A stretch of 64,000 nt of DNA from Brevibacillus humidisoli (lineage in GTDB: Bacteria > Bacillota > Bacilli > Brevibacillales > Brevibacillaceae): the NCBI RefSeq assembly GCF_020923435.1, contig NZ_CP087263.1, forward strand, positions 4,746,001 through 4,810,000, written 5' to 3'. Of the stretch, positions 16,687-25,948 are shown one piece after another (the first letter of the stretch is position 1; each line of letters starts with the position of its first letter). The position numbers and the translations under genes are program-made. The notes below the pieces were generated by a model, which was not told where the DNA came from, ran no database searches, and worked only from the letters and a program-made list of their open reading frames with translations.

Positions 16687-17679
16687 GTGGACGTACATCA
16701 CGTGACAGATCAGCTTGTGCAAGAGTGGTATTACAAGATGCTGCTGATTCGCCGGTTTGAGGAAAAGGTGAACGAGAAGTTTCTGGCCGGAGATATTCCT
16801 GGCTTCGTTCACCTCTACATCGGTGAAGAAGCAACGGCTGTCGGCGTGTGCTCTGCACTCACGCGAGCGGACTATATCACCAGTACACACCGTGGACATG
16901 GCCACACCATCGCCAAAGGAGCCGACGTCAAGCGGTGTATGGCCGAGTTGTACGGGCGTAAAACCGGTTATTGCAAAGGAAAGGGCGGTTCGATGCATAT
17001 AGCCGATTTTGGAGTTGGTATGCTCGGAGCAAATGGCGTCGTCGGAGGAGGCATCAATCTCGCTGCAGGCGCCGCGCTTGCTGTACAACTGCGTAAGGCA
17101 AAAGAAGTGGCTGTCTGTTTCTTCGGGGACGGGGCAAGCAATCGAGGGACATTCCATGAGGGACTCAACATGGCTGCCGTGTGGAAGCTGCCGGTGGTGT
17201 TTGTCTGTGAAAACAACCAATGGGCTTCGACAACGCCGCTGCACGAGGCGACGGCCGTCACCGACATCTCGCAGCGTGCGACGTCGTATGCGATCCCCGG
17301 TGTGATGGTTGACGGGAACGATGTTTTTGCCGTGTACGAGGCTGCGCAGCAGGCAGTCGAACGGGCCCGACAGGGAGAGGGACCTACCTTGCTCGAATGC
17401 AAAACCTACCGCATAAAAGGTCATTTCGTGGGCGATCCGGAACAGTACCGGACACGCGAAGAGGTAATGGCCCAGATGGAAGAGCGGGACCCGATCAAAA
17501 AGCTCTTGGAACGCATCCTTGCCGACGAGCTGCTTACGGAGGAGCAGCTGCGTGAGATCGAACGGAAAGTGGAACAGGACGTGGCGGAGGCGGTTCGGTT
17601 TGCGGAAGAGAGTCCCTTCCCCGATCCGGAAGAGGCGTTTGAAGACTTGTACGTAGAGGGGGAAGCGGACCATGCGTAA
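16687..17679 (+). CDS. acoA: 2-oxoacid/acetoin dehydrogenase E1 component, alpha subunit
   Basis: About 330 residues. Thiamine-diphosphate motif GDGASNRGTFHEGLNMAAVW ends near ENN, and the alpha-subunit pattern STHRGHGHTIAKGAD is present. Length and sequence style fit acetoin dehydrogenase E1 alpha (AcoA) and related small E1 subunits more than pyruvate dehydrogenase, but the substrate is not proved. The start is taken as GTG at 16687, since the purine-rich GAGGGGGAGGGG ends just before a nearer GTG at 16678 that would leave no spacing. It overlaps the beta gene by 8 bases. It is the first of four genes of one complex. Confidence 0.87.
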   Translation: MDVHHVTDQLVQEWYYKMLLIRRFEEKVNEKFLAGDIPGFVHLYIGEEATAVGVCSALTRADYITSTHRGHGHTIAKGADVKRCMAELYGRKTGYCKGKGGSMHIADFGVGMLGANGVVGGGINLAAGAALAVQLRKAKEVAVCFFGDGASNRGTFHEGLNMAAVWKLPVVFVCENNQWASTTPLHEATAVTDISQRATSYAIPGVMVDGNDVFAVYEAAQQAVERARQGEGPTLLECKTYRIKGHFVGDPEQYRTREEVMAQMEERDPIKKLLERILADELLTEEQLREIERKVEQDVAEAVRFAEESPFPDPEEAFEDLYVEGEADHA

Positions 17680-18649
17680 CATTTCGTTTTCCGACGCTAC
17701 TCTGGAAGCGATGCAGGAGGAAATGCGGCGCGATGAGCGAGTCTTTATTATGGGAGAAGACATTGCCAGTCAGGGCGGAATCTTTGGACAGTTTAAAGGG
17801 TTGCCCAAAGAGTTTGGCCTGGAGCGGGTTCGGGACACGCCGATTTCCGAGACGGCCATAGTCGGTGCCGGCATCGGGGCTTCATTGGCCGGAGCCGTAC
17901 CTGTGATTGATATGCACTTTGCCGACTTTATCGGCGTGGCGATGGACGAAGTGCTCAATCAGATGGCCAAGATCCGCTACATGTTCGGTGGACAGGCGAC
18001 CCTGCCGCTAGTCCTGCGAGCGCCGGATGGTGTGACCCGATCGGCGGCTGCCCAGCATTCGCAGTCGCTGGAAGCCTGGTTCCTGCATATCCCGGGATTA
18101 AAGGTGGTCATCCCTTCCAATCCCGCAGATGCCAAAGGTTTGTTGAAAGCAGCGATTCGGGATCCCAATCCCGTGATTTACTTTGAGCATAAAGATCTGT
18201 TCCGACAAAAGGGACCGGTACCCGATGGTGATTATCTCACTCCGATCGGTAAAGCGGCAGTCGTACGCCAGGGTGACGACGTGACGATCGTCTCGTATTC
18301 CGCCATGCTCGGCAAGGTGCAAAAGGCCGCAGAAATCCTGGCGGAACAGCATCAGATCAATGCGGAAGTGATCGATTTGCGGACGATTGTACCGATGGAT
18401 CTGGAGACTGTCTACACATCCGTCAAAAAAACCAAACGGTTGGTCATTGCCCACGAGGCCGTAAAGATTGGCGGTGTTGGTGGGGAGATCGCGGCGGCTG
18501 TGAGTGAGAACATCTTGGAATACCTGGACGGTCCCATCGTCAGGGTGGGTGCTGCCTTTACACCCGTACCGTTTAGTCCTCCGCTGGAAAATCGAGTGAT
18601 TCCACAAGTAGAGGATGTCGTGAATGCCGTGCTGACTGCCCGGTGGTAG
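17672..18649 (+). CDS. acoB: 2-oxoacid/acetoin dehydrogenase E1 component, beta subunit
   Basis: 325 residues with the transketolase pyrimidine-binding domain first (MGEDIASQGGIFGQFKGLP, then RVRDTPISETAIVGAGIGA) and the C-terminal transketolase domain after residue 190 (VTIVSYSAMLGKVQKAAEIL, then EVIDLRTIVPMD). Together with the alpha subunit it decarboxylates the oxoacid or cleaves acetoin and loads the acyl group on the E2 lipoyl arm. The ATG at 17672 lies inside the end of the alpha gene. A 16-base gap leads to the E2 gene. Confidence 0.9.
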   Translation: MRNISFSDATLEAMQEEMRRDERVFIMGEDIASQGGIFGQFKGLPKEFGLERVRDTPISETAIVGAGIGASLAGAVPVIDMHFADFIGVAMDEVLNQMAKIRYMFGGQATLPLVLRAPDGVTRSAAAQHSQSLEAWFLHIPGLKVVIPSNPADAKGLLKAAIRDPNPVIYFEHKDLFRQKGPVPDGDYLTPIGKAAVVRQGDDVTIVSYSAMLGKVQKAAEILAEQHQINAEVIDLRTIVPMDLETVYTSVKKTKRLVIAHEAVKIGGVGGEIAAAVSENILEYLDGPIVRVGAAFTPVPFSPPLENRVIPQVEDVVNAVLTARW

Positions 18650-18665
18650 CGAGAGGGGGATATAG

Positions 18666-20114
18666 ATGGCACACCTGATCACAATGCCGAAGTTTGGCCT
18701 GACGATGACAGAAGGTACGGTCTCCCATTGGTGCAAATCGGTTGGCGAGCGGGTCGAGGCCGGTGAAGTGCTGTACGAAGTGCAGACGGAGAAGATCAGC
18801 AACGAGGTGGAAGCTCCCGCCGCAGGCATCTTGCGTCATATCTTTGCCGAAGCAGGAGCTACGCTGGAGGTAGGGGCTCCCTTAGCCGTGATTGCGGCTG
18901 AGTCGGAGGACATCAGTCAACTATTGTCTGGTACGCCCGGAATGGAGAACGACGCTGCCGCTCAGCATGCAGCCCCCGCAGCAGCAGAAGGGGCAACAGC
19001 AGGCGCTGTGGCAGAGGCAACATCGACTGCTTCGGAGACGCTCGCCACTTCTGGCAGCAGCGATTCATCGCGATCAGCAGAACGGATCTTGCGGGCCACT
19101 CCATTCGCCCGGAAACTGGCGCGTGAGCAAGGATTTTCGCTCCAGACCATTGCCGGGACAGGGCCGGCTGGAATTGTGGTTGCCCGAGACGTGCAAGCCC
19201 ATTCGGAAGCCACACCGTCGATATCGCCGATGGCCCGGAAATGGGCGGAAGAGCACGGGGTGGCTTGGGAGCAGCTTGACGTGAGAGGACGGATCATGCT
19301 GCCCGATGTGATTGCAGCTCACTTGGGGGCGGGGTCTGAAACGGATGGCGTCAACGGAAGCAAAGGATATTCCCGGATGGAGGGGATGGCAGCAGGGGTG
19401 GATTCAGCCCCTGTGGCCAGCACACCGATGAAGGGGATGCGCAAGGTAATCGCCGAGCGGATGACAGCCAGCTGGCAACAGATTCCCCACGTCACGCTGA
19501 CCCGAGAAATCGACGTGACTGAACTGCTTGCCGCGATTAAACGACTGCAGCCGGATGCGGCACAGATTGGATTCAAGCTAACCCTCACCCACTTTCTGAT
19601 CAAGCTGACGGCCGCCGCGCTCGGCCGCCACCCCGAACTGAACGCCTGGTGCGACGGTCAAACGATCACCCCTCACCAAGAGGTAAATATCGGTGTAGCC
19701 GTATCGGTACCGGGTGGCTTGCTCGTACCAGTCATTCGACAGGCCAACCGCAAAGATCTCGGCGCCATTGCCCAGACGCTCGGCGATCTAAGCGTTCGTG
19801 CCAGAGAGCAGCGGCTGTCAGCGGAGGAGATACAAGGGGGCACTTTCACGATCAGCAACCTGGGTATGATGGGGGTTGACGGTTTTACCCCAATCATCAA
19901 TCCACCTGAGACCGGCATTCTCGGAGTTGGCCGGGTAGTAGACAAACCGCTTTTCGTCGGCGATCAACTGGAGAAGCGATCCGTCGCCATGTTCTCCCTC
20001 TCCTTTGACCATCGGGCGCTGGATGGGGCGGAAGCAGCAGCCTTTTTGCAAACCCTCGATTTCTACATTCAGGAGCCGATGCGGCTGCTCGTGCAAGGAG
20101 GGGAAGTGCGATGA
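18666..20114 (+). CDS. acoC: Dihydrolipoyl acyltransferase E2 with two E3-binding-like domains
   Basis: 482 residues. The lipoyl domain (1-76) has its lipoylated lysine at 43 in QTEKISNE. An Ala/Ser-rich linker is followed by a subunit-binding domain (about 139-172, TPFARKLAREQGFSLQTIAG). A second stretch of the same pattern comes next (about 180-217, SPMARKWAEEHGVAWEQLDV). The catalytic domain begins near residue 255 and ends with active-site DHRALDGAEAAAFL. E2 usually of this type has one such domain; a tandem pair is unusual. It forms the core that binds E1 and E3. The gene overlaps the E3 gene by 4 bases. Confidence 0.9.
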   Translation: MAHLITMPKFGLTMTEGTVSHWCKSVGERVEAGEVLYEVQTEKISNEVEAPAAGILRHIFAEAGATLEVGAPLAVIAAESEDISQLLSGTPGMENDAAAQHAAPAAAEGATAGAVAEATSTASETLATSGSSDSSRSAERILRATPFARKLAREQGFSLQTIAGTGPAGIVVARDVQAHSEATPSISPMARKWAEEHGVAWEQLDVRGRIMLPDVIAAHLGAGSETDGVNGSKGYSRMEGMAAGVDSAPVASTPMKGMRKVIAERMTASWQQIPHVTLTREIDVTELLAAIKRLQPDAAQIGFKLTLTHFLIKLTAAALGRHPELNAWCDGQTITPHQEVNIGVAVSVPGGLLVPVIRQANRKDLGAIAQTLGDLSVRAREQRLSAEEIQGGTFTISNLGMMGVDGFTPIINPPETGILGVGRVVDKPLFVGDQLEKRSVAMFSLSFDHRALDGAEAAAFLQTLDFYIQEPMRLLVQGGEVR

Positions 20115-21544
20115 GAAGAAGCGTGCTGGTGATTGGCGGTGGACCAGCCGGATATACGGCAGCGATCCGCGCAAGCCAGTTGGGCGCTGATGTGACACTT
20201 GTAGAAAAGGGGCTGCTGGGGGGAACTTGTCTTAACTTGGGCTGCATTCCGACGAAGAGTTTGCTCGATTCTTCTCACAACTGGGCGAAAGCAGCGGAAC
20301 TGTTTTTTTCGGGACATGCAGGCGGACCGGAGCACGAGAAGACAGAAAACCGGCAGTCAGGCGAGATGAGAGCCAGTTATCCGATCCCTTGGCAGGCGAT
20401 GCTCGATCGGAAAAATGAAGCAGTCCAGCAGCTTCGGGCGGGTGTCGTCGGACTGCTCCAGGCAGGCAAGATCAAGGTAGTGACCGGCACCGCTACGTTC
20501 ACACCTGATCGGCAAGTGAACGTCCGGGAAGCGAATGGACAGCAGCAGACCCTGTCTGCAGACAGCGTAATCCTTGCTGTTGGAAGCAGGCCGATTTTGC
20601 CGCCCATTCCCGGTATGGAGACGGCAGGAGTGGTGACGAGTGATGAGATCCTCTCCTTGCCCAGCCTGCCGGGAAGTCTTGCGATCATCGGCGGTGGTGT
20701 GATCGGCCTTGAGTTTGCCACGCTGTTCGCCGAAGTGGGTGTAAAAGTGGCTGTGATCGAAGCCGCTCAACGGGTACTGCCGGGCATGGATGCCGACATC
20801 TCGCAGGGATTGAAAGCACACCTGGAACGAAAACAGGTACGGTTTTACACCGGGCGGACAGTGACAGCGGTGGAGAATGCGGCACAGGGAGGGGCTTGTC
20901 TGGTTCTCTCCGATGGCCAACGCCTGCAAGCAAATCTGGTGCTTGCGGCAGTCGGGCGGAAAGCCGCCCTGGACGAACTGACGCCGGAAACCGCCGGATT
21001 GGCGGTAGAACAGCATAAGATAAAGGTAAACCGTTATCAGCAAACCAATCAACCTGGCATTTATGCGGCTGGTGACTGCTGCAGTCCGATGATGCTGGCT
21101 CATGTAGCGATGGCCGAAGCCAGGATAGCGGTCGAACATGCTTTGGGACAGAATCCCCAACCGGTTGCCTACGACCATGTGCCGCAGTGTGTCTACTCAC
21201 ACCCTGAGGCAGCAGCGGTTGGCCTGACCGGTGAAGAGGCGAAGAAGCGAGGTTTCCAGGTGCAGGAAGGGGTTTTCCCCCTTGCGGCGAGTGGAAGAGC
21301 GCTAGTCGAAGGGGAGGCTGGCGGATTCCTCAAGATCGTCGCCGACAAGCAGTATGGGCGCGTGCTGGGCGTACATTTGTTGGCCCCTCATGCGACGGAG
21401 ATGATTTCGGAAGCGGCCCTGGCACTAACATTGGAAGCAACTGTTGACGAACTGCTGCAAACGATTCATCCTCACCCGACGGTTGCGGAGGGACTGTCCG
21501 AGGCTGTGCTGACGATGAGCGGACAGGCGATTCATTTGCCGTAG
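20111..21544 (+). CDS. acoL: Dihydrolipoyl dehydrogenase (E3)
   Basis: 477 residues. FAD-binding GGGPAGYTAAIRASQLGADV near the N-terminus, redox disulfide GGTCLNLGCIPTKSLL, NAD-binding GGGVIGLEFATLFAEVGVKV, a second FAD contact YAAGDCC, and the C-terminal dimer-interface base His-X4-Glu in HPHPTVAEGLSEA are all present. It reoxidises dihydrolipoyl groups of E2 and makes NADH. An insert of about 20 residues (near 65-85, GHAGGPEHEKTENRQSGEM) sits between the redox site and the rest. It is the last gene of the complex and is followed by a clear terminator. Confidence 0.93.
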   Translation: MRRSVLVIGGGPAGYTAAIRASQLGADVTLVEKGLLGGTCLNLGCIPTKSLLDSSHNWAKAAELFFSGHAGGPEHEKTENRQSGEMRASYPIPWQAMLDRKNEAVQQLRAGVVGLLQAGKIKVVTGTATFTPDRQVNVREANGQQQTLSADSVILAVGSRPILPPIPGMETAGVVTSDEILSLPSLPGSLAIIGGGVIGLEFATLFAEVGVKVAVIEAAQRVLPGMDADISQGLKAHLERKQVRFYTGRTVTAVENAAQGGACLVLSDGQRLQANLVLAAVGRKAALDELTPETAGLAVEQHKIKVNRYQQTNQPGIYAAGDCCSPMMLAHVAMAEARIAVEHALGQNPQPVAYDHVPQCVYSHPEAAAVGLTGEEAKKRGFQVQEGVFPLAASGRALVEGEAGGFLKIVADKQYGRVLGVHLLAPHATEMISEAALALTLEATVDELLQTIHPHPTVAEGLSEAVLTMSGQAIHLP

Positions 21545-21597
21545 CAGCCAATACGGAGAGGCAGTACGGTTTGAAAAACGATCATTTTTCTATCATG

Positions 21598-21648
21598 CCT
21601 CGGCTCCAGATGACTGGTGTAGACCAGTTGCTGGTGCCGAGGTTTTTT
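21598..21648 (+). terminator. Terminator after the dehydrogenase complex operon
   Basis: CCTCGGC (21598-21604) pairs with GCCGAGG (21636-21642); inner ACTGGT/ACCAGT segments can extend the stem. TTTTTT follows. Confidence 0.88.
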
Positions 21649-21692
21649 GTGACGATGGATGCGGGCGCGGACCTGACACCCCTACAAGCTAC

Positions 21693-21722
21693 TGCATGAA
21701 ATTTCCTTGTAGAGGGAAAATA
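21693..21722 (+). promoter_or_regulatory. Possible sigma-G promoter of the ger operon
   Basis: TGCATG (21693-21698) and GAAAATA (21716-21722), 17 bases apart, resemble the forespore sigma-G pattern TGMATA / CATAMTA (five of seven matches in the -10). Germinant receptor operons are known sigma-G targets. Confidence 0.4.
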
Positions 21723-21756
21723 AAGGAACCTGGTTAACGTTAGCAGAGGTGGTACG

Positions 21757-23418
21757 ATGAGCGTCCGACACTCCCATCCCCAAACGACCGAACAGAAACT
21801 GCTAGAACATCGAGATCAAGCCGTCTACGGCAGTCTAAAGGAATCGATTCGCTTTATCCTTGATATGTTGGGAGAAAACGACGATTTTGTGATTCGCCGA
21901 TTTCGCTTGTTCCATCGTTACGATGCTGCTTTGCTCTATATCAGCAATCTAAAGGATGAAGAGGTGATTAGCAGGGACATCCTGAAACCGCTGATGATTC
22001 CCTATGCTCATCTCGATCAGCCGACCCAGGAACTAAGCCGCCTGCAGGACGTGATCACTTGTGACGCCCTGTACCATAGTGTCATCGACTGGCAGCGGCA
22101 GCTTGTTTCCTTGGTAGACTCAATCCTGCGAGGACGTAAGGTACTGCTGGTCGATGGTTTGACAGAAGCGGCCAGTATCGGCTCCCGTCATGTGGAAAAG
22201 CGCTCTATCAACCAACCGGAAACGGAACAGACCGTACGTGGACCACGGGAGGGGTTTATTGAGCAGTTAGGGACCAACATCTCCCTGCTGCGTTACCGGC
22301 TGCCGACGGCCGACTTTCGCGTCAAGATGATGGAGATCGGACGGCTGACCAAGTCAAAGGTAGCCGTCTGCTTTATAGAAGGCGTGGCCAATCCCGAACT
22401 GGTCGATGAGGTGTTTGATCGCCTGCAGGCGATTCAGATTGACGGGATCCTCGATACGGGTTATTTGGAGCAGTTTATCGAAGAGAATCACTTCTCTCCG
22501 TTTCCGCAGGTGCAGAATTCCGAGCGGCCAGATAAAGTGGTGGCCAACCTATTGGAGGGGCGGGTAGCCATTCTGGCGGATGGTTCACCGTTTGCCTTGA
22601 TTGTTCCGGTTGTGTTTAGTCAATTCTACCAAACCACCGAGGATTATTCGGAACGGTTTATTCTCTCCAGTTTTGTCCGCATAGCACGTGTAGTTGCCCT
22701 GGTGTTTTCGCTGATTTTTCCTTCCCTTTATGTGTCGGTCATCTCGTTTAACCCGGAATTGATCCCGACGGAGTTTGCAGTGGCGGTCGCAGGAGGGAGA
22801 GCGGGCGTGCCTTTTCCTGCTGTAATGGAAGTGCTGATCATGGAAGTATCGATGGAGGTACTGCGAGAAGCAACCGTTCGCTTGCCGCAGCAGGTAGGCG
22901 GGGCCTTGTCGATTGTCGGTGTGCTGGTCGTCGGACAGGCGGCGGTATCGGCTGGATTTGCCAGCCCGATTACGGTGGTTGTGATCGCCTTGACGACGAT
23001 CGGTTCGTTTGCCACACCTGCCTACAATGTTGCTCTGGCGCTGCGGCTGCTACGCTTTCCGCTGGTATTGCTGTCCGGGATCTTCGGGCTGTACGGACTG
23101 ATGGTAGGGCTGATCATCATTGGCAACCACATGCTTTCCTTGCGCTCATACGGAGTTCCGTACATGACCCCAATTGCTCCCGGCAATTGGCAGGGAATGA
23201 AAGATACAGTCTTTCGCGCCCCCTTTTGGACGATGACCAAACGGCCGCAGCACCTTCAATCCTCCAATCAAAAGCGGCTTGGCGGCCTGGCGTTCAAACT
23301 GCGGCAGCCGCCAGGCAATACCTTAGAGCCGGTCAAAACCGGCAATCAAAGGTGGGATGACACGGATGGAATATCCACGCCGGATCACGCTGATGCAAGC
23401 AATCGCGATTCTGACTAG
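21757..23418 (+). CDS. GerA-type germinant receptor, A subunit
   Basis: 553 residues. A large N-terminal cytoplasmic region (about 1-300) is followed by five or so membrane helices and a hydrophilic C-terminal tail. Family hallmarks are GRVAILADGSPFALIVPVVF, PFPAVMEVLIMEVSMEVLRE and the MTPIAPGNWQGMKDTVFR end. It sits in the inner spore membrane and, with the B and C subunits, senses germinants and triggers ion release. The ATG at 21757 is preceded by AGAGGTGG. The gene overlaps the B-subunit gene by 62 bases. Confidence 0.95.
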   Translation: MSVRHSHPQTTEQKLLEHRDQAVYGSLKESIRFILDMLGENDDFVIRRFRLFHRYDAALLYISNLKDEEVISRDILKPLMIPYAHLDQPTQELSRLQDVITCDALYHSVIDWQRQLVSLVDSILRGRKVLLVDGLTEAASIGSRHVEKRSINQPETEQTVRGPREGFIEQLGTNISLLRYRLPTADFRVKMMEIGRLTKSKVAVCFIEGVANPELVDEVFDRLQAIQIDGILDTGYLEQFIEENHFSPFPQVQNSERPDKVVANLLEGRVAILADGSPFALIVPVVFSQFYQTTEDYSERFILSSFVRIARVVALVFSLIFPSLYVSVISFNPELIPTEFAVAVAGGRAGVPFPAVMEVLIMEVSMEVLREATVRLPQQVGGALSIVGVLVVGQAAVSAGFASPITVVVIALTTIGSFATPAYNVALALRLLRFPLVLLSGIFGLYGLMVGLIIIGNHMLSLRSYGVPYMTPIAPGNWQGMKDTVFRAPFWTMTKRPQHLQSSNQKRLGGLAFKLRQPPGNTLEPVKTGNQRWDDTDGISTPDHADASNRDSD

Positions 23419-24487
23419 CACGATCATCGGGGTTGGCGTGTTGGCCCTGCCCTTGATTGCTGTGCGGGCGGCAGACACGGGAGCACCGTTGGTTACCTTG
23501 CTGGGAGTCTGCCTGGCCTTTGCAGGCCTGTGGATCATCACCATACTAGGCATGCGCTTCCCGAACCAATCGATTATCCGGTATAGCGAGCGGATCGTAG
23601 GACGGTGGCCAGCCCGTTTGGGCAGTGTGATGATCATTATTTTCTTTATGCTGCTGACTGCCTTAACGGCACGAGAGTTTGGGGCGGTAGTCGTAACGGC
23701 GGTGCTCAGGCAAACGCCGTTAGAAGTGACTGTCATCGTGATGCTGCTGTTGGCTGGGCTGCCTACCCGAAACGATATGGGGACATTTGCCAGCATCCAC
23801 CTCTTCTACTTGCCGTTTTTGCTGGCTCCGGCATTGGTCATCGTGGCTCTCTCCCTCAAAAACGCCAACCTGCTCTATCTGCAGCCGCTCTGGGGCAATG
23901 AACCTAGTGGCATGTTGACCGGTGTGGCCACCGTAGCGGCGTTGTTTCAGGGAGCTTTTATCATGTCCATTGTGATACCGTCCATGATAGAGCCTCGAAA
24001 AGCAATGAAGGCCAGTATCTGGGGGATCATGATTGCCGGCGGTCTGTATCTGGTGACAGTGATCGCCACGGTAGCCGTGTTCGGCCCCGAAGAAATAAAA
24101 GAACTGCTCTGGCCGACACTGGAACTGGCCAGGACTACCTCGTTGCCGGCCAATGTGCTGGAGCGGCTGGATATCGTCTTTCTGTTTGTCTGGGTAACGG
24201 CCGTATTTACCACGCTTTATTCCAGCTACCAGCTTACCGTTCACGCGATGAGTGAATTGTTTCGCCTGCGCGATCACAAACTGTTCTCTCTGTTCCTTTT
24301 GCCGTTTATCTTCATCATTGCGCTGCTGCCGCAAAATACCCTGCAGCTGTACCAATTGATCGGCACGGTCGGCCGATTCGGTCTCTATATCACCATTGTC
24401 TATCCCGCACTATTGCTGCTCATGGCAGTCGTCCGCGGGAAAAGGGGGGACCGGAGTGCGGCCAATAAAGCCGGCAACATTTCGTAA
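23357..24487 (+). CDS. GerA-type germinant receptor, B subunit
   Basis: 376 residues, ten predicted membrane helices, a member of the APC-like spore germination permease family. It begins RRITLMQAIAILTSTIIGVG, which is typical. The B subunit is known to bind the germinant amino acid or sugar. The ATG at 23357 lies within the A gene and follows GGTGGG; an ATG three codons later is possible. The end overlaps the C-subunit gene by 32 bases, so the whole operon is tightly coupled. The ligand cannot be read from sequence. Confidence 0.94.
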   Translation: MTRMEYPRRITLMQAIAILTSTIIGVGVLALPLIAVRAADTGAPLVTLLGVCLAFAGLWIITILGMRFPNQSIIRYSERIVGRWPARLGSVMIIIFFMLLTALTAREFGAVVVTAVLRQTPLEVTVIVMLLLAGLPTRNDMGTFASIHLFYLPFLLAPALVIVALSLKNANLLYLQPLWGNEPSGMLTGVATVAALFQGAFIMSIVIPSMIEPRKAMKASIWGIMIAGGLYLVTVIATVAVFGPEEIKELLWPTLELARTTSLPANVLERLDIVFLFVWVTAVFTTLYSSYQLTVHAMSELFRLRDHKLFSLFLLPFIFIIALLPQNTLQLYQLIGTVGRFGLYITIVYPALLLLMAVVRGKRGDRSAANKAGNIS

Positions 24488-25685
24488 TCTGCTGATCCTC
24501 TGCTGTCTGATCACCACCTTGTTGAGTGGTTGTTGGGATCGCCAGGAGATTGAAGAGCGGGCCAATGTGCTTGGCGTAGCGATCGACCTGATTGACGAAC
24601 GAGCGGAGAAAAGGGAGCCAAGCGTCTCTCACTTTAATGGCGGATTTCCGGAACCCGAAAGGCGAATGCTGCAACTGACGGCTCAGATCGCGGTACCGGG
24701 CCGCATACCACTCGGACCGGAAGCCGGGGGTGGCGCGCCACAGCAAAAGCCGGTCTGGGTACTAAGTGTTGTCGGCCACACCATTGACGATGCCATGATG
24801 AATCTGCAGCAGCAGTTGGCCGATCGGCTCTTTTTAGGGCATCTGCGGGTGATTATCATCAGTGAAGAGCTGGCCAGAAAAGGAATCAGGGAGTTGAACG
24901 ACTATTTACGCCGTAATCCGGAAGTACGGCGAACGGCATGGATGTTGGTTGCCAATGGAAGAGCCGCCGCCGCAATGGAAGCTTCGCCGGAGTTGGAACG
25001 AGTGCCCACCCTCTATCTGACTGCGACGATGAATCAGGCAGTAGGACTAGGCAAGTTCCCCAACGACTTTTTGGGGATTTTTTGGACTGCGCTGTCCAGC
25101 AAGGGAATGGATCCGTATCTGCCTTACATCAAGGTGTTAAAAAAGGACAACATTTTGATCGCAGGACTTGCCTACTTCCGGGGAGATCAGATGGTCGGAG
25201 TAGCAGAGCCGATGGAGATCGGCTTTTTTATGGCGGTGAAAGGATTTGAACAGGGTGGGTATGGCGGATTTACCCCTGTTCCGGGTAAAGAGGGGTCGGT
25301 ACTGCTACGGGCAACGAGGCGCCACACGAAGGTTAATGTTAATCTGAAGGGCGGACAACCCCATTTTGCGGTTAAGGTTCATTACGAACTGGAAGTGGAT
25401 GAAAAGACGAGTACCCGATTCTCGCTCAACAAGCCGGAGCTGCTGCGCAAGATCGAGAGGGAAGCGGCTCAGGGAGCAAAACTAACGATTGAGAAACTGA
25501 TCAAAAAAACAAAACAAAAAGGATCGGATATCTTTGGGTTTGGTGAGTACGTAAGGGCCAAGCTGCCCGGCTATTGGAACCGGCACATTGGTACAACGGA
25601 GAAATGGAGGCAGATGTATAAAGATGTCCCTGTTGATGTTAAGGTCATGGTTCACATTCGTCGGATCGGAATGAAGGGCCGCTAA
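24456..25685 (+). CDS. GerA-type germinant receptor, C subunit (lipoprotein)
   Basis: About 409 residues. The start is GTG at 24456, preceded by AAAGGGGGGA; a longer open frame exists upstream but lacks a signal peptide start. The signal peptide ends at lipobox LLSGC followed by the family motif WDRQEIEERANVLGVAIDL. Diacylglyceryl attachment at that Cys anchors it to the inner spore membrane. The C-terminal domain ends near PVDVKVMVHIRRIG. An acidic, variable insert lies at about residues 50-100. It works with the A and B subunits. Confidence 0.93.
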   Translation: MRPIKPATFRNLLILCCLITTLLSGCWDRQEIEERANVLGVAIDLIDERAEKREPSVSHFNGGFPEPERRMLQLTAQIAVPGRIPLGPEAGGGAPQQKPVWVLSVVGHTIDDAMMNLQQQLADRLFLGHLRVIIISEELARKGIRELNDYLRRNPEVRRTAWMLVANGRAAAAMEASPELERVPTLYLTATMNQAVGLGKFPNDFLGIFWTALSSKGMDPYLPYIKVLKKDNILIAGLAYFRGDQMVGVAEPMEIGFFMAVKGFEQGGYGGFTPVPGKEGSVLLRATRRHTKVNVNLKGGQPHFAVKVHYELEVDEKTSTRFSLNKPELLRKIEREAAQGAKLTIEKLIKKTKQKGSDIFGFGEYVRAKLPGYWNRHIGTTEKWRQMYKDVPVDVKVMVHIRRIGMKGR

Positions 25686-25706
25686 GGATGCAGGGAGGGA
25701 TGAGCG

Positions 25707-25910
25707 ATGCCCAACATTGGCTTTGTCTACTATGCTGTGTTTCTGTTTCTGCTCACGGGGTGGCTGCTGCTGCGGTATGACCAGAAGCTGTACCAGATGG
25801 CCAACATGAACAGGGAAAGAAAAGCAGCCCGACTGGCGGGCTGGCTAAACATTTGGCTAGCTGTTGCCAGCAGCGCTGCCAACTGGCTGTTTCAGCGGTT
25901 TTTCCAGTAG
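25707..25910 (+). CDS. Small two-helix protein, probable germinant receptor D subunit
   Basis: 67 residues: one hydrophobic helix at about 5-22 and a second at about 44-63, separated by a basic loop (NMNRERKAARLAG). The gene is 21 bases after the C-subunit gene, has GGGAGGGA before its ATG, and is clearly in the same operon. Small proteins of 60-80 residues with two membrane helices are known as D subunits of GerA-type operons and modulate germination rate. The assignment rests on size, topology and position, not on a sequence motif. Confidence 0.65.
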   Translation: MPNIGFVYYAVFLFLLTGWLLLRYDQKLYQMANMNRERKAARLAGWLNIWLAVASSAANWLFQRFFQ

Positions 25911-25948
25911 AGCGAGACAGTAGTAAACACATACTGTCAGTCAAGACA

